A stretch of 6,972 nucleotides of DNA from Gammaproteobacteria bacterium (GTDB lineage: Bacteria > Pseudomonadota > Gammaproteobacteria > Pseudomonadales > Azotimanducaceae). This document shows positions 1 to 5,627 of this stretch, piece after piece. The position numbers were made by a program, and so were the translations under genes. Each line of letters starts with the position of its first letter. The first letter of the stretch is position 1. The stretch is taken from positions 1-6,972 of the forward strand of contig JAPUJX010000348.1 of assembly GCA_027295975.1 (NCBI GenBank). Direction: 5' to 3'. The notes under the pieces were generated by a model. The model was not told the origin of the DNA. It searched no databases and worked only from the letters and a program-made list of their open reading frames with translations.

Positions 1-195
1 GACGGGATCATCCCCCATGGCGAGCGCATCCGCTCGGCTGGCGCCCAACCCAAAGCGATTCGCGGCTCTATGCTGTTTGCTGGTGATCATCTACCGCCTC
101 CAGATGATTCGGACTTTACCCGGCTTTCGAATATTTATACGGTCCCGAATCGCAAACCCGGCGAAATGATAACGCTGAACAAATCGATCGGTTGA
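1..195 (+). CDS. 3' end of an unrecognised gene
   Basis: Frame 1 is open from the window edge to a TGA at 193-195 and gives 64 residues. The fragment begins DGIIPHGERIRSAG and ends KPGEMITLNKSIG. It is polar, rich in proline, glycine and charged residues, with no membrane segment or signal. Codon use resembles that of the downstream genes, and the frame reads as a natural C-terminus rather than random sequence. I do not recognise the family. It lies on the same strand as the dioxygenase gene but is separated from it by 177 bp that contain a promoter candidate, so a shared operon is not required. It could also be a chance open frame, since only 64 codons are visible. Confidence 0.5.
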   Translation, partial: DGIIPHGERIRSAGAQPKAIRGSMLFAGDHLPPPDDSDFTRLSNIYTVPNRKPGEMITLNKSIG

Positions 196-294
196 CCCGA
201 TATGCGATGGATTCGTCCCGTCGAGGCGATTCTGGCGCCAACAAGCTGAACTGCCTGGCCAGACACGCTTACCAATGGCTCCGTCGGGTATCGC

Positions 295-303
295 TGGTAT
301 ACT
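295..303 (+). promoter_or_regulatory. Candidate extended -10 promoter for the dioxygenase gene
   Basis: TGGTATACT matches the extended -10 form (TGn followed by TATACT, one mismatch to TATAAT). No convincing -35 hexamer lies 16-18 bp upstream, which is common for extended -10 promoters. A start of transcription near 310 would give a leader of about 60 nt before the ATG at 373. This is a motif match only. Confidence 0.35.
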
Positions 304-360
304 CCATGTAAACCAACTGACACATTGCAAATCCCAAACAGCGCGAAGGTAATTGCCCGC

Positions 361-366
361 GAGGAA
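361..366 (+). promoter_or_regulatory. Ribosome binding site that fixes the dioxygenase start
   Basis: GAGGAA ends 6 nt before the ATG at 373. This favours that ATG over the in-frame TTG at 325, which would add 16 residues and has no comparable purine-rich site. Confidence 0.6.
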
Positions 367-372
367 CAGCCG

Positions 373-1266
373 ATGGCACAGCCCCGACAGGAATTAACTA
401 CGGATTCGAACCCGCTGCAACGGATTCTCGACAACATCCGTGAACTCGGCCTGGATCAGAACCTGATCGAGCTGGAAACAAAGGGCTACACGACAATACC
501 CAGGGTATTGTCCGAAATTCAGATCGAACATGCGAAACGAGTGATCATCGCGCGTGCCGAGGAAACGACCACTAACAGGGTAGATATCAACACCGAGAGC
601 GGTGAAGGTTACGAAGGAATGACGTACCTGCCTTACCTCCTGTACGACGACGAGATATTCGAGGAAATTCTCCTAGAGCCAAAGCCCCTGGCGCTCATCA
701 CCTATCTGCTGGGGGAAAGCTGTCTGCTTTCGAGCTTAGGCTGCCACTTCAAAGGTCCCGGCGGCGCGGCGCTGCCACTTCATTCCGACAACGGCAACGG
801 CATTCCCGCACCGTTTTCGGCGATTTCCCAGGTGGCCAACGTCAACTACGCGCTGACTCCGTACAGCCGGGAAGCAGGCGCCCTCGCGGTGGTTCCCGGA
901 AGTCATAAACTCGCCCGGCAACCACGGCTGGAAGAGATGATGCTCGGCGGTAAGTCGGGGAATCCGGATGCCGAGGCAATGAATTTGTCACCGGGCGACG
1001 CCGTGGTCTGGCATGGCAATACCTGGCACGGTTCGTTTGCCCGACGGGTGCCAGGAATTCGTATGAACCTTGCCGTGTACTTCAACCGCCAGTACATACA
1101 GACCCAGGAGCGTCATGGCGACACCGTGCCAAGCGAAGTTCTGGCGCGCCATGCCAACAACAAACGGTTCGAGGTTCTACTCGGCGGAAAACAACCCTAC
1201 GGCTGGCAGAAAGCCGGACCCGACTTTACGGTGATGGCGCGCAACCCGCGCGGCCTGTACGACTGA
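373..1266 (+). CDS. Phytanoyl-CoA dioxygenase (PhyH) family Fe(II)/2-oxoglutarate oxygenase
   Basis: This is a 297-residue cytoplasmic protein, a typical PhyH-family length. The family couples decarboxylation of 2-oxoglutarate to hydroxylation of a substrate using non-haem iron. The iron-binding triad is visible: H137 and D139 in LPLHSDNGNG, and the distal His H219 in VVWHGNTWHG. R230 in PGIRMNL is the likely 2-oxoglutarate carboxylate ligand. The surrounding strands also fit the double-stranded beta-helix fold (VNYALTPYSREAGALAVVPGSH, where the glycine-rich turn precedes GSH, and the SPGDAVVWHG turn). The N-terminal segment GYTTIPRVLSEIQIEHAKRVI is the usual family opening. The substrate cannot be read from sequence; the bacterial family includes many oxygenases that do not act on phytanoyl-CoA. 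The gene appears intact, ends with tandem in-frame stops TGA TAA, and seems to be monocistronic. The start is chosen from the ribosome binding site at 361. Confidence 0.9.
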   Translation: MAQPRQELTTDSNPLQRILDNIRELGLDQNLIELETKGYTTIPRVLSEIQIEHAKRVIIARAEETTTNRVDINTESGEGYEGMTYLPYLLYDDEIFEEILLEPKPLALITYLLGESCLLSSLGCHFKGPGGAALPLHSDNGNGIPAPFSAISQVANVNYALTPYSREAGALAVVPGSHKLARQPRLEEMMLGGKSGNPDAEAMNLSPGDAVVWHGNTWHGSFARRVPGIRMNLAVYFNRQYIQTQERHGDTVPSEVLARHANNKRFEVLLGGKQPYGWQKAGPDFTVMARNPRGLYD

Positions 1267-1334
1267 TAAATCAAAAGAACTTTCTCCTTGAAGTAGCCAC
1301 GGTTGTTCTTACTCGAGTCAGCCTGCGTAGCAAC

Positions 1335-1343
1335 TGGTAAACT
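1335..1343 (+). promoter_or_regulatory. Weak candidate extended -10 upstream of the small-protein/nucleotidyltransferase pair
   Basis: TGGTAAACT is a TGn plus TAAACT match. It resembles the TGGTATACT upstream of the dioxygenase gene. Transcription from it would begin near 1350, at or just before the ATG at 1351, so the message would be nearly leaderless or would start at the ATG at 1366. No -35 is evident. Confidence 0.2.
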
Positions 1344-1350
1344 ATCGACC

Positions 1351-1593
1351 ATGAAGCGAGCATCAATGTCGGATCGTCAGTATTTCGAGCGCCTGGCCAG
1401 GCTCAACCGTTACCTCCCCCACGACCGGCCTCCTGACTCACTGGCGGAGATGTTCGATCGGCTCGAACTGGTTGAACGGCAACTGGGCTCGTTGGTACGA
1501 CCAGGCCAGCCCTTGGCGGGCGATGGTGATCTGGTCTCGCACATCGCCTTTCTTAAGAGGTTGCGATCGGTTGGCCTCACGTACGGCGCTTAA
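1351..1593 (+). CDS. Small hypothetical protein coupled to a nucleotidyltransferase
   Basis: This is an 80-residue protein, or 75 residues if the ATG at 1366 is used (that start has a weak GCGAG five bases upstream). It is mostly amphipathic helix: RQYFERLARLNRYLP, then SLAEMFDRLELVERQLGSLV, then LVSHIAFLKRLRSVG. There is no signal peptide or membrane segment. I recognise no catalytic motif. It overlaps the start of the nucleotidyltransferase gene and ends inside it, which is the arrangement of a coupled partner. By analogy with toxin-antitoxin and abortive-infection pairs built on this kind of nucleotidyltransferase, it could be the regulatory or binding partner; that is inference from layout only. 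A TTG at 1303 would give a 96-residue form but has no ribosome binding site. Confidence 0.6.
   Translation: MKRASMSDRQYFERLARLNRYLPHDRPPDSLAEMFDRLELVERQLGSLVRPGQPLAGDGDLVSHIAFLKRLRSVGLTYGA
1555..1560 (+). promoter_or_regulatory. Internal ribosome binding site for the nucleotidyltransferase
   Basis: AAGAGG lies inside the 3' end of the small upstream gene, 10 nt before the TTG at 1571. It is the best Shine-Dalgarno match near the 5' end of the nucleotidyltransferase frame and supports the TTG start over the earlier ATGs at 1472 and 1523. Confidence 0.45.
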
Positions 1594-2092
1594 TCATCTC
1601 GGAAAAGTGCTCGATGGGCTGTCGATTCGCTGGGTGCTCATTGGTGCGCTCGCTGCCAACCGCTACCGCGCCACACCTCGATTGACGAACGACGTAGATC
1701 TCCTGTTGGCAAATACTGGCGAAGGTATCAATGTACTGGAAGCTACGCTGGCTGAAGCCGGTTGGTCGGTGCATCGTGCTGACCCCGGCGGCGAACTTCT
1801 GCGTCTGACACATGCCGATTTTGGCGTTGCGGATCTACTTGTCGCCGGGACACGTTATCAGGATCTCGCGATCCAACGCGCTGTCGTGGAACCCATCGAT
1901 GATGACCAATACGCCTCGGTGCTGACACCCGAAGACATCATCGTTCACAAACTCATCGCCGGGAGATATCAGGACCTTGCGGACATCGAAGCGATACTGG
2001 ATACGGAATTGACGCTCGATGAAGAATACATCGAGCAATGGGCGGGATTCTGGGAAGTTCTGGATCTTTGGGAGCAACTCAACAAGCGTTAA
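1571..2092 (+). CDS. Nucleotidyltransferase-fold protein, AbiEii/AbiGii-like
   Basis: From the TTG at 1571 the protein has 173 residues. The N-terminal helix leads into WVLIGALAANRY and then PRLTNDVDLLL. This is the polymerase-beta-type nucleotidyltransferase signature, with the paired acidic residues D41 and D43 as presumed metal ligands; D83 or D88 in HADFGVADLL is a candidate third acid. The C-terminal half carries LTPEDIIVHKLIAGRYQDLADI, the PED-xx-xxKL-A-R-xD-xD segment typical of AbiEii-like and related stand-alone nucleotidyltransferases. Such proteins transfer a nucleotide to RNA or protein targets; some are toxins of type IV toxin-antitoxin or abortive-infection systems, others are uncharacterised housekeeping copies. 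Earlier in-frame ATGs at 1472 and 1523 give an N-terminus (NGNWARWYDQ) that does not look like this family and would overlap the upstream gene by up to about 120 bp. The TTG start overlaps it by 23 bp, consistent with translational coupling. Confidence 0.75.
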   Translation: MASRTALNHLGKVLDGLSIRWVLIGALAANRYRATPRLTNDVDLLLANTGEGINVLEATLAEAGWSVHRADPGGELLRLTHADFGVADLLVAGTRYQDLAIQRAVVEPIDDDQYASVLTPEDIIVHKLIAGRYQDLADIEAILDTELTLDEEYIEQWAGFWEVLDLWEQLNKR

Positions 2093-2186
2093 AAGCAAAA
2101 AATATCGAGATAGTCAGTGCTCCCGGGGCGCCTGAATTGGGGGCCAACCCAACGCGGTCTGAGAAGACAGACATCCAGGTTTCGTA

Positions 2187-3425
2187 TCAACGCAACCGCG
2201 TTGCCGGAGAATCCACATCGATCTGGAGCAGGTATTGGGCGAACAAACCCGCATGGGCTCGCTGCAATTGGCCACGCTGCTCTATGAGCGCGTGGTCCTC
2301 GGGATTGAGCAGCAGCGACCGTACCAGTTCAAACACCGTTACCGAAATACGTCTGTCAGCCTGCGTGGGCAGCGCAAGGGCGATACCCCGTTCGCGCAAC
2401 AATACCCACGTCGGAAAGAATTCGATGGTCAACTCGGGTTCCATGTCTTCTCGCCCGGCGTCCTGCCAGTACCGCCTCAGGAGGTGATCGGGGAAGGTCG
2501 TGGATTCGAGTTGAGCGCACATGAGTTCACCCGCATTCCAGCAAAGCTGAAACCAGATCTCGAGAGCAACGTTGCGATGCCCAAGCCGGCGCTCCGCTTC
2601 CGCGAGTCGCACGAGTAATACCGGCTGAGCGCGATAGTCGTCGGTAGCCCGGATCACGCGCCGAACGTTCTCCCAATCGAGACACCGGCCATACGCGTAA
2701 CTTGGATGTCTCCGCGGGTGCTCGGGTTCAAAGGGAGCGGCCGCCAGCACACCGCCGATCTGCCGCCAGACGGGCGCCAGCACGTCGCGGGCGCGGGGTC
2801 CGAGCAACCGCTCCGATGCGGGGAGCCAAATATTCTCCATGAGTTCGAGCGCATGGTGCGCGGTGGCGGGGGCCGCTATCGGCGCCGCTTCCAGTGCAAC
2901 TATTACGGTTGATGCGTCAGCCAGGCACCGGTGGGACGGGTTGAGAGAAGACAAGTTATCGAGGGCTACCTGCGCCCGCGTGGAATCTCGCCCGGCCAGG
3001 GCGTCGAGCAACGCATTGACAGCCACATTTTCGGCGCCGTCGAAGAACAGATCGAGTTGCGCACGATCCTGTTTGGGGACGTATTCGGTACAGAGCAACC
3101 GGTTCAACTCCGCATCGTCGGCAGCGATGAGGTGGATTCCCTCATGTTCTTCCCAACCAAAATATTCGACATCGCGGCGTTCAAGGTCCAGCCTGTCAGC
3201 CCAGGCCGCGGCGACATCGACCAGGAGATTTGCGCTGGACTCGCCACCCGTGACGCAGTCGGTAAGCGTGCCTTGCGAGCCACGACGCCAGGCTTCGTAG
3301 CAGGAATAGCTGACGGCGTCGAGGTCGATCAACAATTCCAGCAGGGTAAAACTGCCGTGTTCGAGTAGCAGGCTCTGCATGGCGGCATGGACCCTGGTGG
3401 ACGGTTCAACGATTGAGGAGCCCAT
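2187..3425 (-). CDS. Hypothetical protein, all-helical, 412 residues
   Basis: This is a long soluble protein with no signal peptide or transmembrane segment. It is almost wholly alpha-helical by composition (for example ELLIDLDAVSYSCYEAWRRG, NVAVNALLDALAG, PVLLVRLAEAERRLGHRN). The region around residues 265-300 reads like a tetratricopeptide-style helical pair (LLVRLAEAERRL, then NVALEIWFQLCW). Notable conserved-looking motifs are DRAQLDLFFDGAENVAVNAL (about 120-139), HPSYAYGRCLDWENVRRVI (about 240-258) and EFFPTWVLL (about 335-343). I have an impression of similar proteins of unknown function in proteobacteria, but cannot name a domain or role. The gene stands alone on its strand and is convergent with the nucleotidyltransferase gene and divergent from the next operon. 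The ATG at 3425 has no clear ribosome binding site; the ATG at codon 16 is an alternative start. Confidence 0.8.
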   Translation of the reverse strand: MGSSIVEPSTRVHAAMQSLLLEHGSFTLLELLIDLDAVSYSCYEAWRRGSQGTLTDCVTGGESSANLLVDVAAAWADRLDLERRDVEYFGWEEHEGIHLIAADDAELNRLLCTEYVPKQDRAQLDLFFDGAENVAVNALLDALAGRDSTRAQVALDNLSSLNPSHRCLADASTVIVALEAAPIAAPATAHHALELMENIWLPASERLLGPRARDVLAPVWRQIGGVLAAAPFEPEHPRRHPSYAYGRCLDWENVRRVIRATDDYRAQPVLLVRLAEAERRLGHRNVALEIWFQLCWNAGELMCAQLESTTFPDHLLRRYWQDAGREDMEPELTIEFFPTWVLLRERGIALALPTQADRRISVTVFELVRSLLLNPEDHALIEQRGQLQRAHAGLFAQYLLQIDVDSPATRLR

Positions 3426-3433
3426 ACAACCGA

Positions 3434-3439
3434 ATCATA
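3434..3439 (-). promoter_or_regulatory. Candidate -10 for the 412-residue protein gene
   Basis: Read on the minus strand this is TATGAT, one mismatch from TATAAT. It lies so close to the ATG at 3425 that the transcript would have a leader of only a few bases, which would fit the missing ribosome binding site. The -35 region is poor (TCACCG at 17-bp spacing), so support is weak. Confidence 0.25.
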
Positions 3440-3463
3440 CCGAATCTTCTGCTTGTCGGTGAT

Positions 3464-3477
3464 GTTTGGTGCCAAAC
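3464..3477. promoter_or_regulatory. Perfect inverted repeat in a divergent gap, possible operator
   Basis: GTTTGG-TG-CCAAAC is a perfect 6+2+6 palindrome in the 134-bp gap between the divergent genes starting at 3425 (minus) and 3560 (plus). It sits about 40 bp upstream of the minus-strand gene and 85 bp upstream of the plus-strand gene, a reasonable place for a dimeric regulator to act on one or both. No regulator gene is present in the window, so the binding protein is unknown. Confidence 0.35.
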
Positions 3478-3559
3478 CAGTCAATCAGCGTGACCAGGTG
3501 ATGGACTATCGCCCGATATGCCGTGGTAAACCGCAAATGCCTTCGCGTCACTATAAGAC

Positions 3560-4696
3560 ATGACTAACCGGCGCGAACTTCTCATTGCGGGTGCGTTGGT
3601 CGGCACGGCGCCGGTGCTTGCTGCGCGGCCCGCGTATTCCGGCCCCAACGTGATCATCGTGCGTTTTGGTGGCGGTGTACGGCGCCGCGAGACGATCGAT
3701 CCGGCCCACACTTATGCGCCCTACCTGAGCAAGTCGCTTACCCTGCGCGGCACTTTGTTCTCGAATATGGAAGTCTCCGAGATAAAAGACGTCACGACCA
3801 CAAGTCATGCACAGGGGACACTGTATCTACTGACGGGCCGTTACGACGCTTACAAGGACATCGAAGGCCAGTTTCTCAGCGAGCGATTCGAACCGGCGGC
3901 GCCGACGCTCTTCGAGTATCTACGCAAAACTTACGACGTGCCGACACACCAATGCCTGATCGTCAACGGGGAAGATCGAAAAAACGAAGAGTACTTCACC
4001 TTCAGCAATCACGACCTGTACGGCGTGGACTACCGTTGTCACACGCTGAGTCTGGCGCGTTTCAAGCGTTATCTGTTCAGGCAGCAAATCAGCGAAGGTG
4101 AGTTGCCCGAGAGCGAGCTTGCGAAAACGCGCAAAACGCTTGCTGAACTCGAGCGGCTGGACTATCGCAACGCCGAACCACTCGGCCAGGGCGAGAAGCT
4201 CGACACCTTCTGGCGCAACTGGCGTGCCTATTACGGCGACAGCGGTTTCGTCAATGCGCGAGGCGATGCGCTGCTGACCCGGTTGGCCGTGCGGGCACTG
4301 GACACCCTCGCCCCCAAACTCATGATGATCAATTATCAGGATCCCGATTACGTACACTGGGGTAATCCCTCCCACTACACCCGCGGTATTTCGATCATCG
4401 ATCGCGGACTGGAGTCGCTGATCGATGCGGTGCAGATCAACCCCACGTATCGCGGGAACACGATTTTTGTCATTGTTCCAGACTGCGGGCGCGACAGTAA
4501 CCGATTCCAACGGATACCTTTTCAACACCACTTCAATTCCCGGTCGGCGCACGAAATCTGGGCGCTGCTGGTGGGCCCCGGAATCCCGCGCGGAAGATCC
4601 TTCGACCACCGGGTAGATCAAACGGATGTCACCGCGACGATCGGCGCACTCATGGGAATGGCAACTTCCGAAGTCGAAGGCCGGGTGTTGATATGA
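3560..4696 (+). CDS. Tat-signal alkaline phosphatase/sulfatase superfamily protein
   Basis: This 378-residue protein has a twin-arginine-like leader: NRRELLIAGALVG with R4-R5, a hydrophobic stretch to about residue 21 and a possible cleavage site after LAA (residue 22). It is therefore probably exported folded to the periplasm. The mature part fits the alkaline phosphatase superfamily (metal-dependent phosphate or sulfate ester hydrolases). TTTSHAQGTLYLLTGRYD (about 79-96) matches the nucleophile region and LLTGR signature of sulfatases, with T80, T81 or S82 as the nucleophile candidate. DPDYVHWG supplies D261 or D263 and H266, PDCGRD supplies D308, and H323/H324 in FQHHFN precedes the usual LLVGPGIP strand. 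The first metal-binding acid, normally after the opening beta strand, is absent: the strand runs VIIVRFGGGVRRR. An in-frame TAA at 3554-3556 rules out an upstream start. The stop TGA overlaps the first ATG of the repeat array, which leads into the membrane-protein gene. Confidence 0.75.
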   Translation: MTNRRELLIAGALVGTAPVLAARPAYSGPNVIIVRFGGGVRRRETIDPAHTYAPYLSKSLTLRGTLFSNMEVSEIKDVTTTSHAQGTLYLLTGRYDAYKDIEGQFLSERFEPAAPTLFEYLRKTYDVPTHQCLIVNGEDRKNEEYFTFSNHDLYGVDYRCHTLSLARFKRYLFRQQISEGELPESELAKTRKTLAELERLDYRNAEPLGQGEKLDTFWRNWRAYYGDSGFVNARGDALLTRLAVRALDTLAPKLMMINYQDPDYVHWGNPSHYTRGISIIDRGLESLIDAVQINPTYRGNTIFVIVPDCGRDSNRFQRIPFQHHFNSRSAHEIWALLVGPGIPRGRSFDHRVDQTDVTATIGALMGMATSEVEGRVLI

Positions 4697-4754
4697 CCCT
4701 GTTGATATGACCCTGTTGATATGACCCTGTTGATATGACCCTGTTGATATGACC
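4687..4754 (+). repeat. 14-bp tandem repeat, 4.9 copies, spanning a gene junction
   Basis: The unit is GTTGATATGACCCT. Four perfect copies run 4687-4742 and a fifth partial copy (12 of 14 bases) runs 4743-4754. The array starts inside the last codons of the phosphatase-like gene and ends inside the first codons of the membrane-protein gene. With one copy, the two genes would simply overlap by ATGA, so the array looks like tandem duplication of an ancestral stop-start junction, most simply by replication slippage. The copies are identical, which suggests recent expansion or an assembly-sensitive locus. Confidence 0.97.
4693..4752 (+). other. Chain of four overlapping five-codon minigenes (MTLLI-stop)
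   Basis: ATG codons occur at 4693, 4707, 4721, 4735 and 4749, each 14 bp apart. Each of the first four opens ATG ACC CTG TTG ATA TGA, and its TGA overlaps the next ATG as ATGA. The first ATG overlaps the stop of the upstream gene (TGA at 4694-4696) and the last ATG is the start of the downstream gene. No purine-rich ribosome binding site lies in the unit, so a ribosome reaching 4749 plausibly does so by repeated termination and re-initiation. The arrangement is read directly from sequence; translation of the minigenes is inference. Confidence 0.6.
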
Positions 4755-5627
4755 GCTATTGCAACTTCTTTACCGCAAACCATCAGTCGACCTTTCATAT
4801 GGCTCGCGCTTTTTGTACTTGCGATTCTCGCGACTCAAAACCCGATTACCTCTGTTGTACTGCTTGGCTTCGTTTATGCGCGCATGCATCACAATATCAC
4901 TGGCAGGGCGATCCAAGGCCTGTGGGCTAGAATCAAGTTCGGCGCCGCAGGCACTCTTACTCTGGCAAGCCTGACCCTCGTTCCCGGAATTCTGTGGGCA
5001 AGCGCCTGGCACGCCGGTTGGGACAACTCGTTCAACAAAGGTTACGAACAGGCAGCCGTGGGTCCGTTGACCGGATTGACAGGGGTCGCGTTCTTCCTGC
5101 TGATCATGCCATATGTGCAAATTGCCCAGGCCCAACATGCGGCAACCGGGGACTGGCGGTCATTCTACCGGATCCGGAAAAACCTGAAGATCTGGAGCGG
5201 TGCACCAATCAGCGCCGCCTTGTTGCCAATCCTGTACGCATTAGCTGGACTGCCGATATTTCTGCTATTCGCGTTGCCGCTGTTCCTGCCGCAGATGACG
5301 GGTTATGCGGACGCCACCGACGCCGAAGTTCTCGAGCGTTTGCAAGCCTGGTACTTCCTGGGCGGGGTAATGTTTGTCGTACTCCTGTTCAGCGTCAAAC
5401 GGGTGGTCGTCTGGGTTTACCTTCGCGCTGCCGCTGCCACACCACGCCACACCCGGCTGCGGCTTTTAATCTGCTACCCAATCGTCGCAGCGCTCTGGTT
5501 GTTCGTGGTGGCCGAGTTATTCATCGGCCAGTTTCTCAACTATCACGGTCCCCAGGGATGGCTCAACCTACCGCTGATTCAGTTACCCTGGGTAAATCGT
5601 ATTCCACCGGGGCTTGTGTCGGGTTAA
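4749..5627 (+). CDS. Polytopic membrane protein of unknown function
   Basis: This is a 292-residue integral inner-membrane protein with about six hydrophobic segments: residues 16-45 (possibly a helical hairpin), 65-85, 103-125, 153-180, 201-225 and 238-262. Polar loops include QAQHAATGDWRSFYRIRKN (about 127-145) between helices. It has no recognisable transporter or enzyme motif; the MPYVQIAQAQHAATGDW region loosely recalls membrane proteins of the DUF4013 type, but this is a weak impression. It is the second gene of an operon with the exported phosphatase-like protein and could anchor, partner or serve that protein. The ATG at 4749 lies in the last repeat copy and has no ribosome binding site, so its expression probably depends on translation of the upstream gene. 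Its TAA stop (5625-5627) overlaps the stop of the convergent transporter relic. Confidence 0.8.
   Translation: MTAIATSLPQTISRPFIWLALFVLAILATQNPITSVVLLGFVYARMHHNITGRAIQGLWARIKFGAAGTLTLASLTLVPGILWASAWHAGWDNSFNKGYEQAAVGPLTGLTGVAFFLLIMPYVQIAQAQHAATGDWRSFYRIRKNLKIWSGAPISAALLPILYALAGLPIFLLFALPLFLPQMTGYADATDAEVLERLQAWYFLGGVMFVVLLFSVKRVVVWVYLRAAAATPRHTRLRLLICYPIVAALWLFVVAELFIGQFLNYHGPQGWLNLPLIQLPWVNRIPPGLVSG

Noticed and set aside
233..262. Two 8-bp palindromes, TGGCGCCA (233-240) and CTGGCCAG (255-262), upstream of the dioxygenase
   Set aside because: Short loopless palindromes of this GC content are expected by chance, and the two are not copies of each other. No operator can be argued.
1472..1570. 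Upstream ATG starts (1472, 1523) for the nucleotidyltransferase
   Set aside because: They add a segment (NGNWARWYDQASPWRAM) unlike the family and overlap the small upstream gene deeply. The AAGAGG site and family-like N-terminus favour TTG 1571.
2131..2203. Possible terminators between the convergent genes: TTGGG/CCCAA near 2138-2153, GTCTG/CAGAC at 2157-2172, CAACGC/GCGTTG at 2188-2203
   Set aside because: Stems are only 5-6 bp and none is followed by a T run at the right distance on either strand. They are recorded but not called.
2839..3368. Plus-strand open frames of 145-153 residues opposite the 412-residue protein
   Set aside because: Serine- and arginine-rich composition (for example SSQPKYSTSRRSRSS) is typical of the reverse complement of a GC-rich gene, and no start signals are seen.
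4687..4754. Tandem array considered as a CRISPR-like or iteron-type origin array
   Set aside because: Copies abut with no spacers, the array sits inside two coding ends, and there is no replication-initiator gene or AT-rich region nearby.
3920..4798. 292-residue open frame on the minus strand, antisense to the phosphatase-like gene
   Set aside because: It lies almost wholly opposite a well-supported gene with family motifs. Its start falls beyond the tandem repeat, which gives it a repeated GSYQQGHINRVIS stretch. It is a codon-bias shadow.
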